From Lichenostomus cassidix (taxonomy: Eukaryota; Chordata; Aves; Passeriformes; Meliphagidae): a stretch of 64,000 bases of DNA. Within the stretch, counting starts at the first letter, position 1; each line of letters starts with the position of its first letter. The notes under the pieces were generated by a model. That model saw only the letters and a list, made by a program, of their open reading frames with translations. It had not been told where the DNA came from and ran no database searches. The DNA lies in NCBI GenBank assembly GCA_008360975.2, contig CM039182.1, positions 24,338,324-24,402,323 of the forward strand, in the 5' to 3' direction. Made by a program: the position numbers and the translations under genes. Below are positions 51,601-62,181 of the stretch, one piece after another.

Positions 51601-52350
51601 GTGAACCACTTCTAAGTGATGCATGGCAGCAGCTCATGCTAGCTACATATGGGTTTTCATCCTCTACCTGCTGTCAATACAGGGATGGGGCTGGCAAAGA
51701 CAGCAGGAAAAAGTGGGGAGGAGGCAGTGTTCAGTGAGTGATGGTCTTGTGAGAGAGGAGTTCTGAATTTAGATAAACGGTGAGCAGGGGAAGGAGAAGA
51801 GCCTATGGACACACACAGCCTCCTGTGCTTACACCTGAGTTAATTCACACACAAATCCCCTGCAGTGTAGGAGATCCCCCACCCTTGACATGGCTGTACA
51901 GCTCTGCAGCCCCAGCATTTCTCCTTCCAAGGAGCACTGCTTGTTGCCGCTGAACTCAGCACCAACAAGCAGAATGCTGTCCTGGAGAATAGCAAATTAT
52001 CTCCCACTTGAAGAATGCCTTGGAGATGGTTTAGATTTTTTTTTTCTGAATTGCACAAGTTAAAAGGTATCTGCAGACAGAGCATCACATCCCATTGCAG
52101 CCAATAAATCAGCCATAGCAACTCTGAAAGGAAGTGTGGGTGCTTTTCCAGCTGAGAAACAACACCCAGGACTAGTGTATTTTAATGTAAGCATATGGAG
52201 CAGAAGGTAATCAGGTGGTTAATGAAGCTCCATGTGTATAAAGCCAATGGAGATAACTGTTATTTTGTTTTAATTGCTAGTGTGTCTGTCCTCGCTTTCA
52301 TCAAAAGAGTGTGGTGATATCTAAGAGTGGCATTTCAATGCCCGATATGC
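36661..52350. other. Divergent intergenic region; no gene supported
   Basis: About 15.7 kb lie between PON2 and ASB4, which are transcribed away from each other. Both strands hold only short chance open frames (longest about 140-170 codons near 43.4 and 48.6-49.1 kb) with no recognisable domains or consistent exon phases. I note a TTGTACAA inverted repeat at 41815-41836, an RFX/NF-Y-like motif pair at 45565-45582 and a small direct repeat around 50381-50409. No tRNA or other RNA gene was seen. Confidence 0.5.
41815..41836. repeat. Short perfect inverted repeat (TTTTGTACAA arms)
   Basis: Two 10-base arms, TTTTGTACAA and TTGTACAAAA, are separated by TC. Two further partial TGTACAAT copies follow within 40 bases. 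Confidence 0.7.
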
Positions 52351-52356
52351 TCTTCA

Positions 52357-52364
52357 TATAAATA
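52357..52364 (+). promoter_or_regulatory. ASB4: Candidate TATA box of ASB4
   Basis: TATAAATA lies 126 bases upstream of the ASB4 start codon. Transcription starting about 30 bases downstream would give a 5' UTR of about 100 bases. Alternatively, the TCTTCACAG at 52460-52468 may be an acceptor that joins an unseen upstream 5' UTR exon, in which case this box would be incidental. Confidence 0.35.
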
Positions 52365-52489
52365 GAACAAGCAGATCAGCATGACTGAGTGATAAAATTA
52401 CCTTCTGGTCTTCAGAAACTTCAGCATGCAACAGTGCTATAGGAACCTCAGTGTGCCCCTCTTCACAGCACAAACAGATACGTTTGGAA

Positions 52490-52703
52490 ATGGATTTGGA
52501 GGAGACACACCAAGAGGGAGAGAATACAGAGAGGAGAATTACTCGAGCTGCAGCTCCAAAGTTGGTGAAAAAAGCTTTTCTTGAAGCCCTGAAGTCCAAC
52601 GACTTTGAAACATTGGAAGAGCTCTTGAGCCAAAAGAAAGTAGATGTGGACACAGTATTTGAAGTTGAAGATGAAAACCTGATTCTGGCATCCTACAAAC
52701 AAG
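52490..52703 (+). CDS. ASB4: ASB4 exon 1 (start)
   Basis: The start is the ATG at 52490 (G at -3, G at +4). The open frame extends upstream only to a GTG, so this is the first usable ATG. It encodes [20 protein letters not shown], then the conserved [18 protein letters not shown] region and [20 protein letters not shown]. It ends CAA G|GTAAAT, phase 1. The first 22 or so residues differ from the mammalian N-terminus, while the rest is readily alignable. Confidence 0.93.
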
Positions 52704-55700
52704 GTAAATGTGGCAGCATTCACCAGACAGGAAGTAGAGGGGTTTGACTGATTTTCAAGGAACTGTGGCCTTTTATCTCTTCTGAAGCTGCAGCATAAGC
52801 CAGTCCATAGGCAGCACTGTCTCAGCAGGCTCATATGGCCAGGGACAGTGTAGTAGGGGAGCTTATCAGCTGTATGGGCTTGGTGAAGGGCAGGCCAGAA
52901 CCCAGCCTGATCCTCTGTGCTGCAGCTGCAGGGGAGTCCAGAAAGAGGAGTCCTTTGCTATTTCCTCACAGAGAACTGGGGTGCAAAGCTCAGAACAGAC
53001 ACATGCAGGCTAAATGTGGTATATACATTTCTTGCATGAACCCATTCACATATACAGAGTGGTTAGAAACATGATATATTCTCTGTCTTCCATTTTCAAT
53101 TTACAGCAGTAGTAAAGTGGATTCTCCCTAGCTCAGGGGAGCTAAGGAAATCCTGTGGACCTTGGATGTTGCTGGATGGGAGAAGATTTGTTTTTCCAAA
53201 TGACAGGCAGTGAGGATGTGCTAGTTGATCAAAACAGAAAAATAATCTAGCAAACCACAACCAGAACAACAGCACAACAAGGAAAGACATCTGTTTTAGA
53301 GTGTAGAAAACCCAAACCAATTCCCAGCCAAACAATGAAAGAGTTTCCAAAACCTTACAACTTAAAGCAATAAATCAAGTTTGCTCTTTGCTAAAATCAG
53401 TATACTTCATGATCTACTTGCTAACAGACTTTTCCTGTGTACTTAGAAAACAGCACTGATCAGTCTCTGCCAGAAGTTAATCACATGTGGAGATAAACAC
53501 CTCCAGCAGCAGGAGCAGCAGCAGCAGCACAGAAAATGCACTTTCTCTCCTGAGGCATAAAGAAGAGACCATATCTCACCTCTTCTTTTTTGCTGTGTTT
53601 ACTCTTTATTTGATGATTTGTTCCTGCTCTTTGGATTTCTTCAGGGTGAGGATGATGCAGCCATGATGTACTTCCCTTAGGGACAGCGTATGAACTAAGC
53701 CACACAGTGCTGAATTTATCTTAAAATACACCTGTCCTCAGCAGGCTAAGATGCAATCTGGTTGTGGTTTGAGACTGTAGGATTAATGTATAGATTTTTA
53801 ATCATAGATTAACTAGTTTTAATCATAGATTAACAAGCATTAACTAGTCTCTTTTGAAGAATTCTCTTTATTTTCCAAAAAGTAGAGGGAGAGGTAAATG
53901 CACCCTTATGGCCTAAATCACAGCATTGTATTCACTTTGTCTTAAAGGCAGGAGACGCTTCTATAAACTCTAGTGTAAATTTTACTTTTACTGTATGCTG
54001 GATAACTGTGATATGAAAGGGGGATTTCCTGAAGAACAAAGAGGGGAGAAAAATTCACCACTCCACCATTCAGACAGTCTGAGTTTTGCCATAGCCCTTA
54101 ATGATGAAGTGGAAAAGAGATGTCATGGGTGACAGCAGTGACATTTCTTCCTCTCTTCCAAAGAGGCTGAGAGCCGTCAAAGTCACTGATCTTGCTTACA
54201 CCATGGCTTTTTTATGTTACTAGCCAAAGAAACAGGTAAGATGAATGTGGACTCTCATGGAGCCCAAATCTGCTGCCTTCTTGGTGTCTGTCTCTGTCCC
54301 TCCTAGCTCAGACACATCTGCAGCTTTGGGCAGAAGACATGGGAGGTTCTCCCTGGGGATGTCTGAGCACAACTCACCTGCAAGGAGCACAGGCAAAAGA
54401 AATTAATGGTGAATTCAGGCAGGAAAATTGTGGCTATAAAAAGTGATAACGGCTTTTGAGGATCACTTTCCTGCTGTTAATGCATAATTTGTGGCTTACA
54501 TCTGGCCATAAATGTGAGACCCAGCTCTGTGGGATAAGCCAGCAGTGCTCCACAGCTCACCAATAACAAGGGGCAATACTGCACATGGAGTTGGAAAGGG
54601 AGGGGATTTAAGAAGTTTGCTCTGCTATATGCAGAGACTTTGAGATACAGCCCACCTTCTCTGTGCCTGGTTTGAGGGTATATGATGAGAAGGTTGCCCT
54701 GACAGAGTTGCCAGGGTAACCTGCACAGTCAGCAGGTCGAGTGTCCTCAGAGGAGGTTGTCACCCTGCTCGGGCACTCTGGGGCATCAGGGCTGCTGCTC
54801 TTGCCATTCACAGGGTGGGTTCCCTGAGGACTGGGTTTGGCAGGCCCCAGAATGTGGTCCTAGAGCAAATGACCTGGTCTGCATTTTCTTGCCCCTGTCT
54901 AAAAATATACTTGTAATTTATCTAGGAAGGAAGAAAAATTTTAATCCCTTTCTCCCTGACACCAGCATTTCATTTCCTTCCTTCTTGCACCTCATGAATA
55001 CTGTAAAAACTGCATACATATGACATTAGGGTTGAAAAGCTGCACAAAACTAGAGACTAAAAAAGGAAGGTTTGAATTAATTTGACCTCATTATACATCT
55101 TTAGTATTTTTTCTACTACATGTCTTTTACATGATAATAGATTTCAGCCAGGCAGTTGCCCAAAGAGAAATAGATAAATTAAACCCAGAGAATTTTATAG
55201 GCATATTCTAGCTAAGATGCAGCTGCTGTATCTAAAAAAAAAATTAGACCCTCCCCTCAAAGTTAACTTCTCCTGCCCTTCTGCACATTATTATGGTGTT
55301 TTACTTTTCTTAAACAAGTGATTATAGTAATCACTTCTGAGACTGTATCTGTGCAGTCATGAAGCATGAAATCCTATTTTGGGAGCAAGTATTTAACTGT
55401 TATTTGGTCTTACACCTGTTTGCAAGTAAAAAAAAAAAGAAGAAAAAAGAAAAAAAGAAAAAAAAAGTGATATTTTCTGAGAAAAATCCAAACATTTTTG
55501 AGCCAAATTTCATGCAAAACTGTCTCTGGTTCTATTTGGCTCTTCAGCCTAATTTACATCAGCATCCAATCTCCTCAATCCATGTTCCTCAGGGCAGTAG
55601 CTGGCAGGAGGTCCTTGACACAGCTGCAGCCACATTACCAGGGGTCATCTCTGTGTAATGCATCCCTGGATGTCTGAATCCAGCTCCTGTCATGCAAGAT

Positions 55701-58700
55701 CCTGCTATTTCCCACACAGAAACAGTAGGATGAGCTGTCTGTTGAGTCACTGTCCTAAGTAAATGCTGCCTTCCTATTCCGGTACCACCTTTGTTCTGTT
55801 ATTGGCAGGCTGAAGATCCCACTTCCCCCATATTTTTTAGCTGGTGGTATTTGAAACACTCCAAGCATGTTTGTTTTTTTAAAATTCAATCTACACAAGT
55901 CACAAAAAAGTCTGATAGCTTCTTTCAGAGTATGTCTGCATGGAAATTATCTCTCCAAAAGGCAGGCTATTCAGCACACATAGTAACAGTGCTTAATGAA
56001 AATGAAGTTACGCTTGAGAGAACTTTGTGTGCACTATGCTGGTGAAATTACAGTAAATTACATCAAAACACCAACCCTTCCTTCCCCTTCAATTATTCTC
56101 AGTAGGTGGATAGTCCAAAGAAAAGTCTTTGCCAAGGCTGGTAACACTTTCTCACTTTGTACAGGGTACTGGCTGCCTAGCTACAAATTAAAAATATCCT
56201 GGGCAACTGGACTTCATCTAGCTGTCATGTATGGACATCTGGAGAGTCTTTCTGTGCTCCTCAATCACAAAGCTACAATCAACTGCCGGCCCAATGGAAA
56301 AGCTGCGATCCACATAGCCTGTGAAATGGCAAATGTTGAGTGCCTCAAGATCCTTTGCAACCACGGAGCTAAGCTGAACTGCTTTTCAATGAGCGGGCAG
56401 GCGCCCTTACACTTCTGTACGACACGAACCTCCATGCCTTGTGCCAAGCAGCTGCTCAGGAGAGGTAAGGTAAAGCTCTGGAGCATCTCTCAGGGCATGG
56501 ACAAAGATGGTGGGCATGGTCTGGGCTTTCTCTTAGGAGGCAGCTTCTCAAAGAACATGTGTATTTATCCCTTGCAGCCACAGCTGAACCATGGCTTCAT
56601 CTCAGACTTCTTGTCCTCATCTCTTTGATCAGAGGACGTTTCTCTCATTCTGTTTCCTTGCCCCATCTGTCTTTCCCTTTCCCTGGCCACTGGTCCTTAC
56701 TCCAAGATTGTTTCCCATTTCAGTGCCTCCAGCCCACTGCCCAACTAGTCCATCAGCAGCAGGACTTCTCTGAATCAGGGAGTTTCTCTTTCTCTTGTTT
56801 TTTTTTCTGTCTTATTCATCTAGATTTACTACTGAGCCATTTTCACATGGAAGGGCACCCCTCATCTTCTTTCTTGATTAAATTTCCTGGACCTGAGTAA
56901 AATCCTTCCAATCACTTGTTTTTTTGAGGTCCGGCCTTGAAAAATTGGATGCAGTTTTTCATATCATCTTTTCATTTGTCATGAGTGCAACCAAATTCAT
57001 ACATCTGTGCAGGGCTTGGAGAAAAAAAAGGCTATTATATAAGATTTTTGCTTTCCCAAAGTAAGGTACATTATGCTGCTGGTCGTCTGTAACAAATGAA
57101 GCTATGAATAGATGTAATTCTTCCATAAATTTATTTGTCACACACTATTTCCTTAACATAAGGGTACTGACACAGGACACAGTAAAAGAAACACAGTTCA
57201 AGTCTTTAGTTACAGAGAAACTCCCCTATTTATCACACTGTGCCATGGCAATACAAATGCTCTTGGGTTGGTTTTGTTACATATGTTGTTATTGAAGGCT
57301 TTTCCTGAGATGCAAAGCCAAAGTGCAAAGCCCATGCTTTGTGGGCAAGGTGATCTGCAGTCATAAATGAATAACAACATTGTTTTTCTTCTGCTGGAAA
57401 GATACGTATTATTTTGTTTGGAAGAAAGGAAAATAAATGCTTCCAGTTGTATCCTGCCCAAAGTAAACAGTCCTGACAGCAGGAGTTGAATTTGTTAGCA
57501 GAGAAAAGCTTAAAAGTCAAATGTACTCTCATAAAACACAGCATAGGATGAATGCAAGTGAAAAAATATGTGCTGCAGGCTTTCTCCACCCACCCATCAA
57601 CAACAGCATAATAGTACTTTATAAGCCACCTTTCCTCCCAAAGCACTCGGTAAACTCTGATCTCCATAGGAGCTAAATGCTGAGACTCCAAATGGAATGG
57701 AAAGGATCTGGAGCAAGTCGTGTCAGGTGTGCAAATTCACAGAGCAGCAGCTCCCGAGAGCTGGAGCCAGGGTGTCAATCAATGTCCCTGAGCCAAAGTT
57801 CCGAGCAGCATCTTCCGCCTGCCATCCCCACTGAGCAGTGTCCCTTGGGATCCATCCAGGTCACTGCAGTTTAACCCTTTCCAGCTGGGGCCACTCGCCA
57901 GCCCAGCCAGCGCTGATCCCCAGTTCGGTTTCCAGCTCCAAACTCGGATTGCCGGCGCTGTCTCAGGGACATCGAACACGACTAACACTCAACACGGCTT
58001 AACAGCATGAGCACTCGGGTTCTGCAGCCCAGAGGCAGCTCCCCACTCCCTTTCCTCCCTCGCAACCCCTGCCCTCTCTCCCATGCCGGGCCGGGCGGCT
58101 CGCTGCTCGGCAGATGGTGCTGTTGCCTCAGCTGCCGTGCCGCTCCGCAGCTCTGCGGAAACGGGAGCAGGACTGATGCCTGAGGATTTTTTGTCCTTTC
58201 TTTTTATACATTTTTAAACCCTTTCCCTCTCCTCTTACCCTTCACAAACACTCCTTGTACCTTAGCCTTACGTGTTTATAACTCTTGCAGTCTGATATTT
58301 AGCTTAGTTTGGGGGTTCTCCAGGGGTGAAGACGAAACATTTATAACTACCTCAGAACTAGAGGCTCCAACCTTGGATGGAACCTCCTCTCTGGAACATG
58401 TTTTTGTAAACTAGACTGTAGACTCACTTTGGGAGAGGGGATAATTAGAATAGGGGGACAATTATTTCATTTATTAAGCTTCCTATTGGGGGATTTTAGG
58501 TGGACACGCTAATTTGCGAGGTCCATAAATTTGCATACGCATTGTACATGGGTGTGCTCCTCGGCGTGTTTCCACCTTTGACGAGCTGTGCACCTAGGAT
58601 CCTACTAAAACCAAGGTAATACCCTTTTCCCCTATACTGCTGTGTCTGCTCTATATCTTTACCAGCCATAAGGCATCAGGACCCCCAGCCAGGGACCCTG

Positions 58701-61700
58701 GCACTGGGTTCTTTAATGTCATCCACGGATCTGTCATAAAATGTCCTTTCATCCAGGCTCATGTTAACGAGGTGCTGCAGGGAGTGTTCTCAGGGTATAG
58801 AGCAGAGCAGAGCTGTTCTCTGGAGCAGGAGTAATGCTCTCCTTTCTCCAGCAGTTCTCAATTTCGAGGAAAAAGCATTTTACACAGAAATTTGGTTTTG
58901 CATGCTGCTCTGAAATAGAATGCTCAGATAAGGTCTTCCAGCTCGGGGCCAGCCTATCACATGTGAAGCTGGATGCAAGGATGGGAAGTTTCTAAGGGTT
59001 TTCCTGGAGACTTAAGCAGTGCAGGATCCATGTTATTTGCATTTCCGTATGCATCTTTCATGCCAGTTGCCTGCCTTGACCTTTTCCTTGGGAAGAAGGG
59101 CCCAAGCAGAGATAGCCAACAAGTGTTTCATTGCTTTCGTTTTTCCTCATCATCTTTCTCTGGCAGGAGCAAATGTGAACATAAGAACGAACAACAAGGA
59201 CGAGGAGACTCCTCTGCACGTCGTTGCACGTTTGGGTGTCCCAGAGCTCGTGGCTTTTTACGTGGAACATGGAGCACATGTAGATGCTCTCAATGCCTAC
59301 ATGGAGACTCCCCTGGCCTGTGCAGCCTATTGGGCCCTCCACTATAAGGATCAGATATACAGCCAGGATCACCACCTCATCTGTCGGATGCTCCTAGACT
59401 ATAAAGCTGAAGTGAATGCTCGTGATGAGGATTTCAAATCACCACTGCACAAAGCTGCCTGGAACTGTGACCATGTCCTGCTGCATATGCTGCTGGAGGC
59501 AGGAGCAGAAGCAAACATCATGGATGTCAATGGCTGTGCACCCCTACAGTATATCATAAAAGTGACATCTGTGCGGCCAGCTGCTCAGCCAGACATCTGC
59601 TACCAGCTGCTACTGAATCATGGAGCAGCTAGGATATACCCTCTGCAATTCCACAAGGTTAAGGATGTCTTCATAGAGTAGGGATATGGAGAGAGGTGGT
59701 GTCTTGAACAGGAATGGGATGAGAGAGCCAAACTTCAGGATTTTGTGGTATCTGGATTTGCTGGAGTCCTGTCAGTGTGGGCCCTGAATAACCAAAACAC
59801 TGTGAGATGACCTATTGTAAGAGTGGTATAATTTAGCTGCAGCAAAATTACCGTTAGCCATACCAGAAACCAGACCCAGATCCAATTTTTGCTCTTAACC
59901 AATCTGAAATGCCAAACTCTAAATGCTGGTTGAAGCCTAATTTTTCAGAGCTGATTCACTTTCTCATTTCAGAGAACCCACGTCCCTTTGTCAGACCTGG
60001 CTTCATACAGGTTTAGCTGAGTAGTAGGAAATGAGTTTTTCATGGTCTCCACCAAAGATTTAATATGAGACCACTCGATTCAGTTTGTCACATCTGACCT
60101 TTAAAAATCCATTCAAATCTATTAAAAATGAAATGCAACTCGATAAAGCTTTGGATTGTTCCCAGGAAATGTGAGAATTGAGTGGAAAAATGCTGGGGTT
60201 TGGTCTCATAGCTGAAGACAAAAAAAAAAAAAATTGCAGAATCCTTCCTGAAATTTTTTTAAAATACTTACAAAGTGCAAGACACTGACAGAAGTACCTG
60301 AGAATCTTGTTATATCAGACAACTGAGTAATCTTGCTGAAGTCAGGACTTATAATCTCTCATCCAGTGCCCTAAGCAACATTTTGCAGTTCCCTCACTGT
60401 ATATGTAAATTTTTAACAAGCCAAGCAACCAGAAGCCTTTGAGTAAAATGCCAAAATTTTATTCATGCCCTCTGGAGCCCACGATGAGCAGGCTCTGTCT
60501 GTAGCAGAACAATGCTTAGTCTCCTAGAGTGTATTTGAGAGCAAGGTCTGGAGTATCCTCTTGCTGCCTCCTATTGCATGAAGTTGGTCTCTCTTCCAAA
60601 CTATAATTTGCCCATCTGTAAAAATGTAGGATGATATTTATCCCTGAGGGATGTTCTGCAGTTTTGCTTGCGAAGCCTGGTGACTGTGTGGGACAAAACT
60701 GGGCAAATGCAATGTTATTCCCTGTATACAGGTGACAATAGACTGGATTTTTTCCTATTGAGCTAAAGTTACAAGGCAGAATGGCTGTTTCAGGGGTCTT
60801 GTGTGGCTTGAAAGCCTTATTTCTAAGCTGTCTTTTCTCCTGGTCACATTTTAAATTTTTCTGTAACAATGAATTTTTGATTCATATGATGGGATTTTTT
60901 TCTGTTCCTGGGGTGCCTAAGCTGAAGCAAGGACTTTAGTGCATGGCTTTGCCTGGTATTGGGTCATTTAACCCAGCTACGAACAAACTATGTCTAGATT
61001 TGGTGATAAAGCCCACCCCAGCTAGACTGCTGTGGAGATCTAAGCCAGCATTTCTGTGTGGTGCTAAACTGGGGATGAGCCTGGGGTTTCCTGCTGTGCT
61101 TGCACAGAGCAGTGTGGAGGAGCCTTGTGTCTTTTGCATCTCCAGCCTTATCCTCTCAGAATTGTTTGGCTGTGTCTGTCTCAGTTTGCCATTGCACAGT
61201 GCCGAGCTTCCAGGCTAGCCCCAGCTCCCTGCTGGTACTCATGGTCTCTATGCATCCTGCCTGCAGGTGCTACAAGCCTGTCATTCCCACCCCAGGGCTG
61301 TGGAGGTGGTCGTCAACTCCTATGAACACATCAAATCAACATCTAAGTGGAAAGCAGCCATACCTGAGGACGTCTTGGAGGTAGGCTCTCAATGAGTTAT
61401 AACTGGGTAAAAGCCAGGCTTATTATCTGCATAACACATATCCAACCATAGAAAAGAAAGAACACTTTTGAAAGAGAACATCTCAGAGGATGGGGACTTC
61501 CCCATTTAATATCATTCATTTGACAAAAGTATATCCACTCACTGAAAAAAGACATTTTTTTTAGGTAGTTTAATTGCGACATTATCCTTTGGAACACCCC
61601 TTGTCAGTGGTACAGTAAGAGTTCAGCTGTCCCTGCACTCAGCAAGTGAAAAGATTGGCTGTGATTGGTGTTTCTTCAGATCTGTCAATGTGTACATTTA

Positions 61701-62181
61701 TATATATTTTTAAGTCAGCAAATATTTTTAAAGTGCCATATTACACCTGCATGACTGTGTATCTCTAGGTTCCGTTGCATGGGTCAGATTTCTGTGAACA
61801 GGACCAGTTAGCTGCAATGTAAGGGAGAACTTAAATGAAAAAAAAAAAAAGATTAAAGAGGAAGAGATCTTGTCAAAAGGTAAAATTGTAGGACAAACTA
61901 CATGCTTTGACATAATTATCCCTGTAATTCAAAAATCCTCATAGTCCAAATATTCCAGTTGCCCTAAAACACATTTGTGGGTTTTTTTACAGCGGCACCA
62001 GGATTTCTATGACTCTTTGTTCAGCGTGTGCAGCAATTCACCACGGTCACTGATGCACTTATGCAGATGTGCCATTCGGGCAATACTGTCAGAAAAGTGC
62101 CATCGAGAAGTGCCCTTGCTCTCCATCCCTCTGTCCATGAAGAAGTACTTGCTGCTGGAACCAGAAGGAATCATCTACTAG
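52490..62181 (+). CDS. ASB4: Ankyrin repeat and SOCS box protein 4 (gene span, 5 exons)
   Basis: ASB4 is the substrate-recognition subunit of a Cullin-5/Elongin-B/C ubiquitin ligase, with roles in vascular differentiation, and is expressed in hypothalamus, heart and testis in mammals. Five coding exons total 1,308 nt, 435 aa; human ASB4 is 426 aa, and the extra residues are at the N-terminus. Domains in order: a divergent N-terminal segment (1-30), a conserved [16 protein letters not shown] helix, ankyrin repeats (about 75-330, with [36 protein letters not shown] and SPLHKAAWN cores), and a C-terminal SOCS box (about 388-434). Asn255 in EVNARD aligns with human Asn246, the residue hydroxylated by FIH. 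Phases at all four junctions agree. The gene lies next to the paraoxonase gene as in other vertebrates. Confidence 0.96.
53796..53834. repeat. Two-copy direct repeat, 21-base period
   Basis: TTTTAATCATAGATTAAC occurs twice in tandem, separated by TAG, followed by a partial GCATTAACTAG echo. It looks like a local duplication. Confidence 0.85.
55429..55467. repeat. A-rich simple sequence
   Basis: A run of A interrupted by single G bases. It lies in ASB4 intron 1. Confidence 0.85.
56165..56464 (+). CDS. ASB4: ASB4 exon 2 (first ankyrin repeats)
   Basis: This 300-base exon has acceptor CACTTTGTACAG and donor AGAG|GTAAGG, with two bases in and one base out. It encodes [20 protein letters not shown], then [40 protein letters not shown], and on to [19 protein letters not shown]. 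It covers about three ankyrin repeats. The open frame runs into the intron on the upstream side, but the acceptor is fixed by the phase-1 end of exon 1. Confidence 0.96.
57880..58170. promoter_or_regulatory. Small intragenic CpG cluster
   Basis: Roughly 20 CpG dinucleotides occur in about 290 bases, in sharp contrast to the CpG-poor intron around it. It contains GCCGGGCCGGGCGGCTCG- and GCCGTGCCGCTCCGC-like strings. It could be an internal or antisense promoter, an enhancer, or a GC-rich remnant. No transcript can be inferred from sequence alone. Confidence 0.45.
58174..58678. mobile_element. Solo LTR of an endogenous retrovirus
   Basis: A 505-base element starts TGATGCCT and ends AGGCATCA, a perfect 8-base terminal inverted repeat of the TG...CA type. 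It is flanked by identical 4-base duplications (GGAC at 58170-58173 and 58679-58682). No gag, pol or env sequence is attached, so it is a solo LTR left by recombination. A 4-base target duplication is usual for gammaretrovirus-like (class I) elements; 5 or 6 bases are usual for other classes. The orientation is not certain. It lies in ASB4 intron 2. Confidence 0.75.
59167..59657 (+). CDS. ASB4: ASB4 exon 3 (main ankyrin block)
   Basis: This 491-base exon has acceptor TCTCTGGCAG and donor AAG|GTTAAG (a rather weak donor), with two bases in, ending on a codon. It encodes [20 protein letters not shown], then [78 protein letters not shown] and on to RIYPLQFHK. Asn255 in EVNARD matches the FIH hydroxylation site. 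The frame stays open seven codons past the donor before a stop. Confidence 0.95.
59658..61266 (+). other. ASB4 intron 3; nothing else seen
   Basis: AT-rich intron with a poly-A run at about 60221-60233. No further feature is recognised. Confidence 0.6.
61267..61380 (+). CDS. ASB4: ASB4 exon 4
   Basis: This 114-base, phase 0-0 exon has acceptor CCTGCCTGCAG and donor GAG|GTAGGC. It encodes [20 protein letters not shown] and then [18 protein letters not shown]. It matches the segment linking the last ankyrin repeat to the SOCS box in ASB4. Confidence 0.94.
61381..61992 (+). other. ASB4 intron 4; nothing else seen
   Basis: AT-rich intron with a short poly-A run at about 61838-61850. No further feature is recognised. 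Confidence 0.6.
61993..62181 (+). CDS. ASB4: ASB4 exon 5 (SOCS box, stop)
   Basis: The exon follows a GTTTTTTTACAG acceptor and ends at TAG (62179-62181). It encodes [20 protein letters not shown], then the BC-box [19 protein letters not shown] and the Cul5-box-like [20 protein letters not shown] with IIY at the end. The SOCS box recruits Elongin-B/C and Cullin-5. The C-terminal [10 protein letters not shown] is identical to mammalian ASB4. Confidence 0.96.
   Translation, partial: RHQDFYDSLFSVCSNSPRSLMHLCRCAIRAILSEKCHREVPLLSIPLSMKKYLLLEPEGIIY

Larger units (their letters stand above)
52704..56164 (+). other. ASB4 intron 1; no gene seen
   Basis: The intron contains a direct repeat of TTTTAATCATAGATTAAC (53796-53813 and 53817-53834) and a poly-A-rich tract at about 55429-55467. 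No coding exon of matching phase was found. Confidence 0.6.
56465..59166 (+). other. ASB4 intron 2, with solo LTR and CpG cluster
   Basis: Apart from the CpG-rich block (57880-58170) and the LTR (58174-58678), this intron holds only chance open frames. Confidence 0.65.

Noticed and set aside
52381..52392. Possible upstream short ORF (ATG ACT GAG TGA) before ASB4
   Set aside because: It falls at or before the start site predicted from the TATA-like box, so it is probably not in the mRNA.
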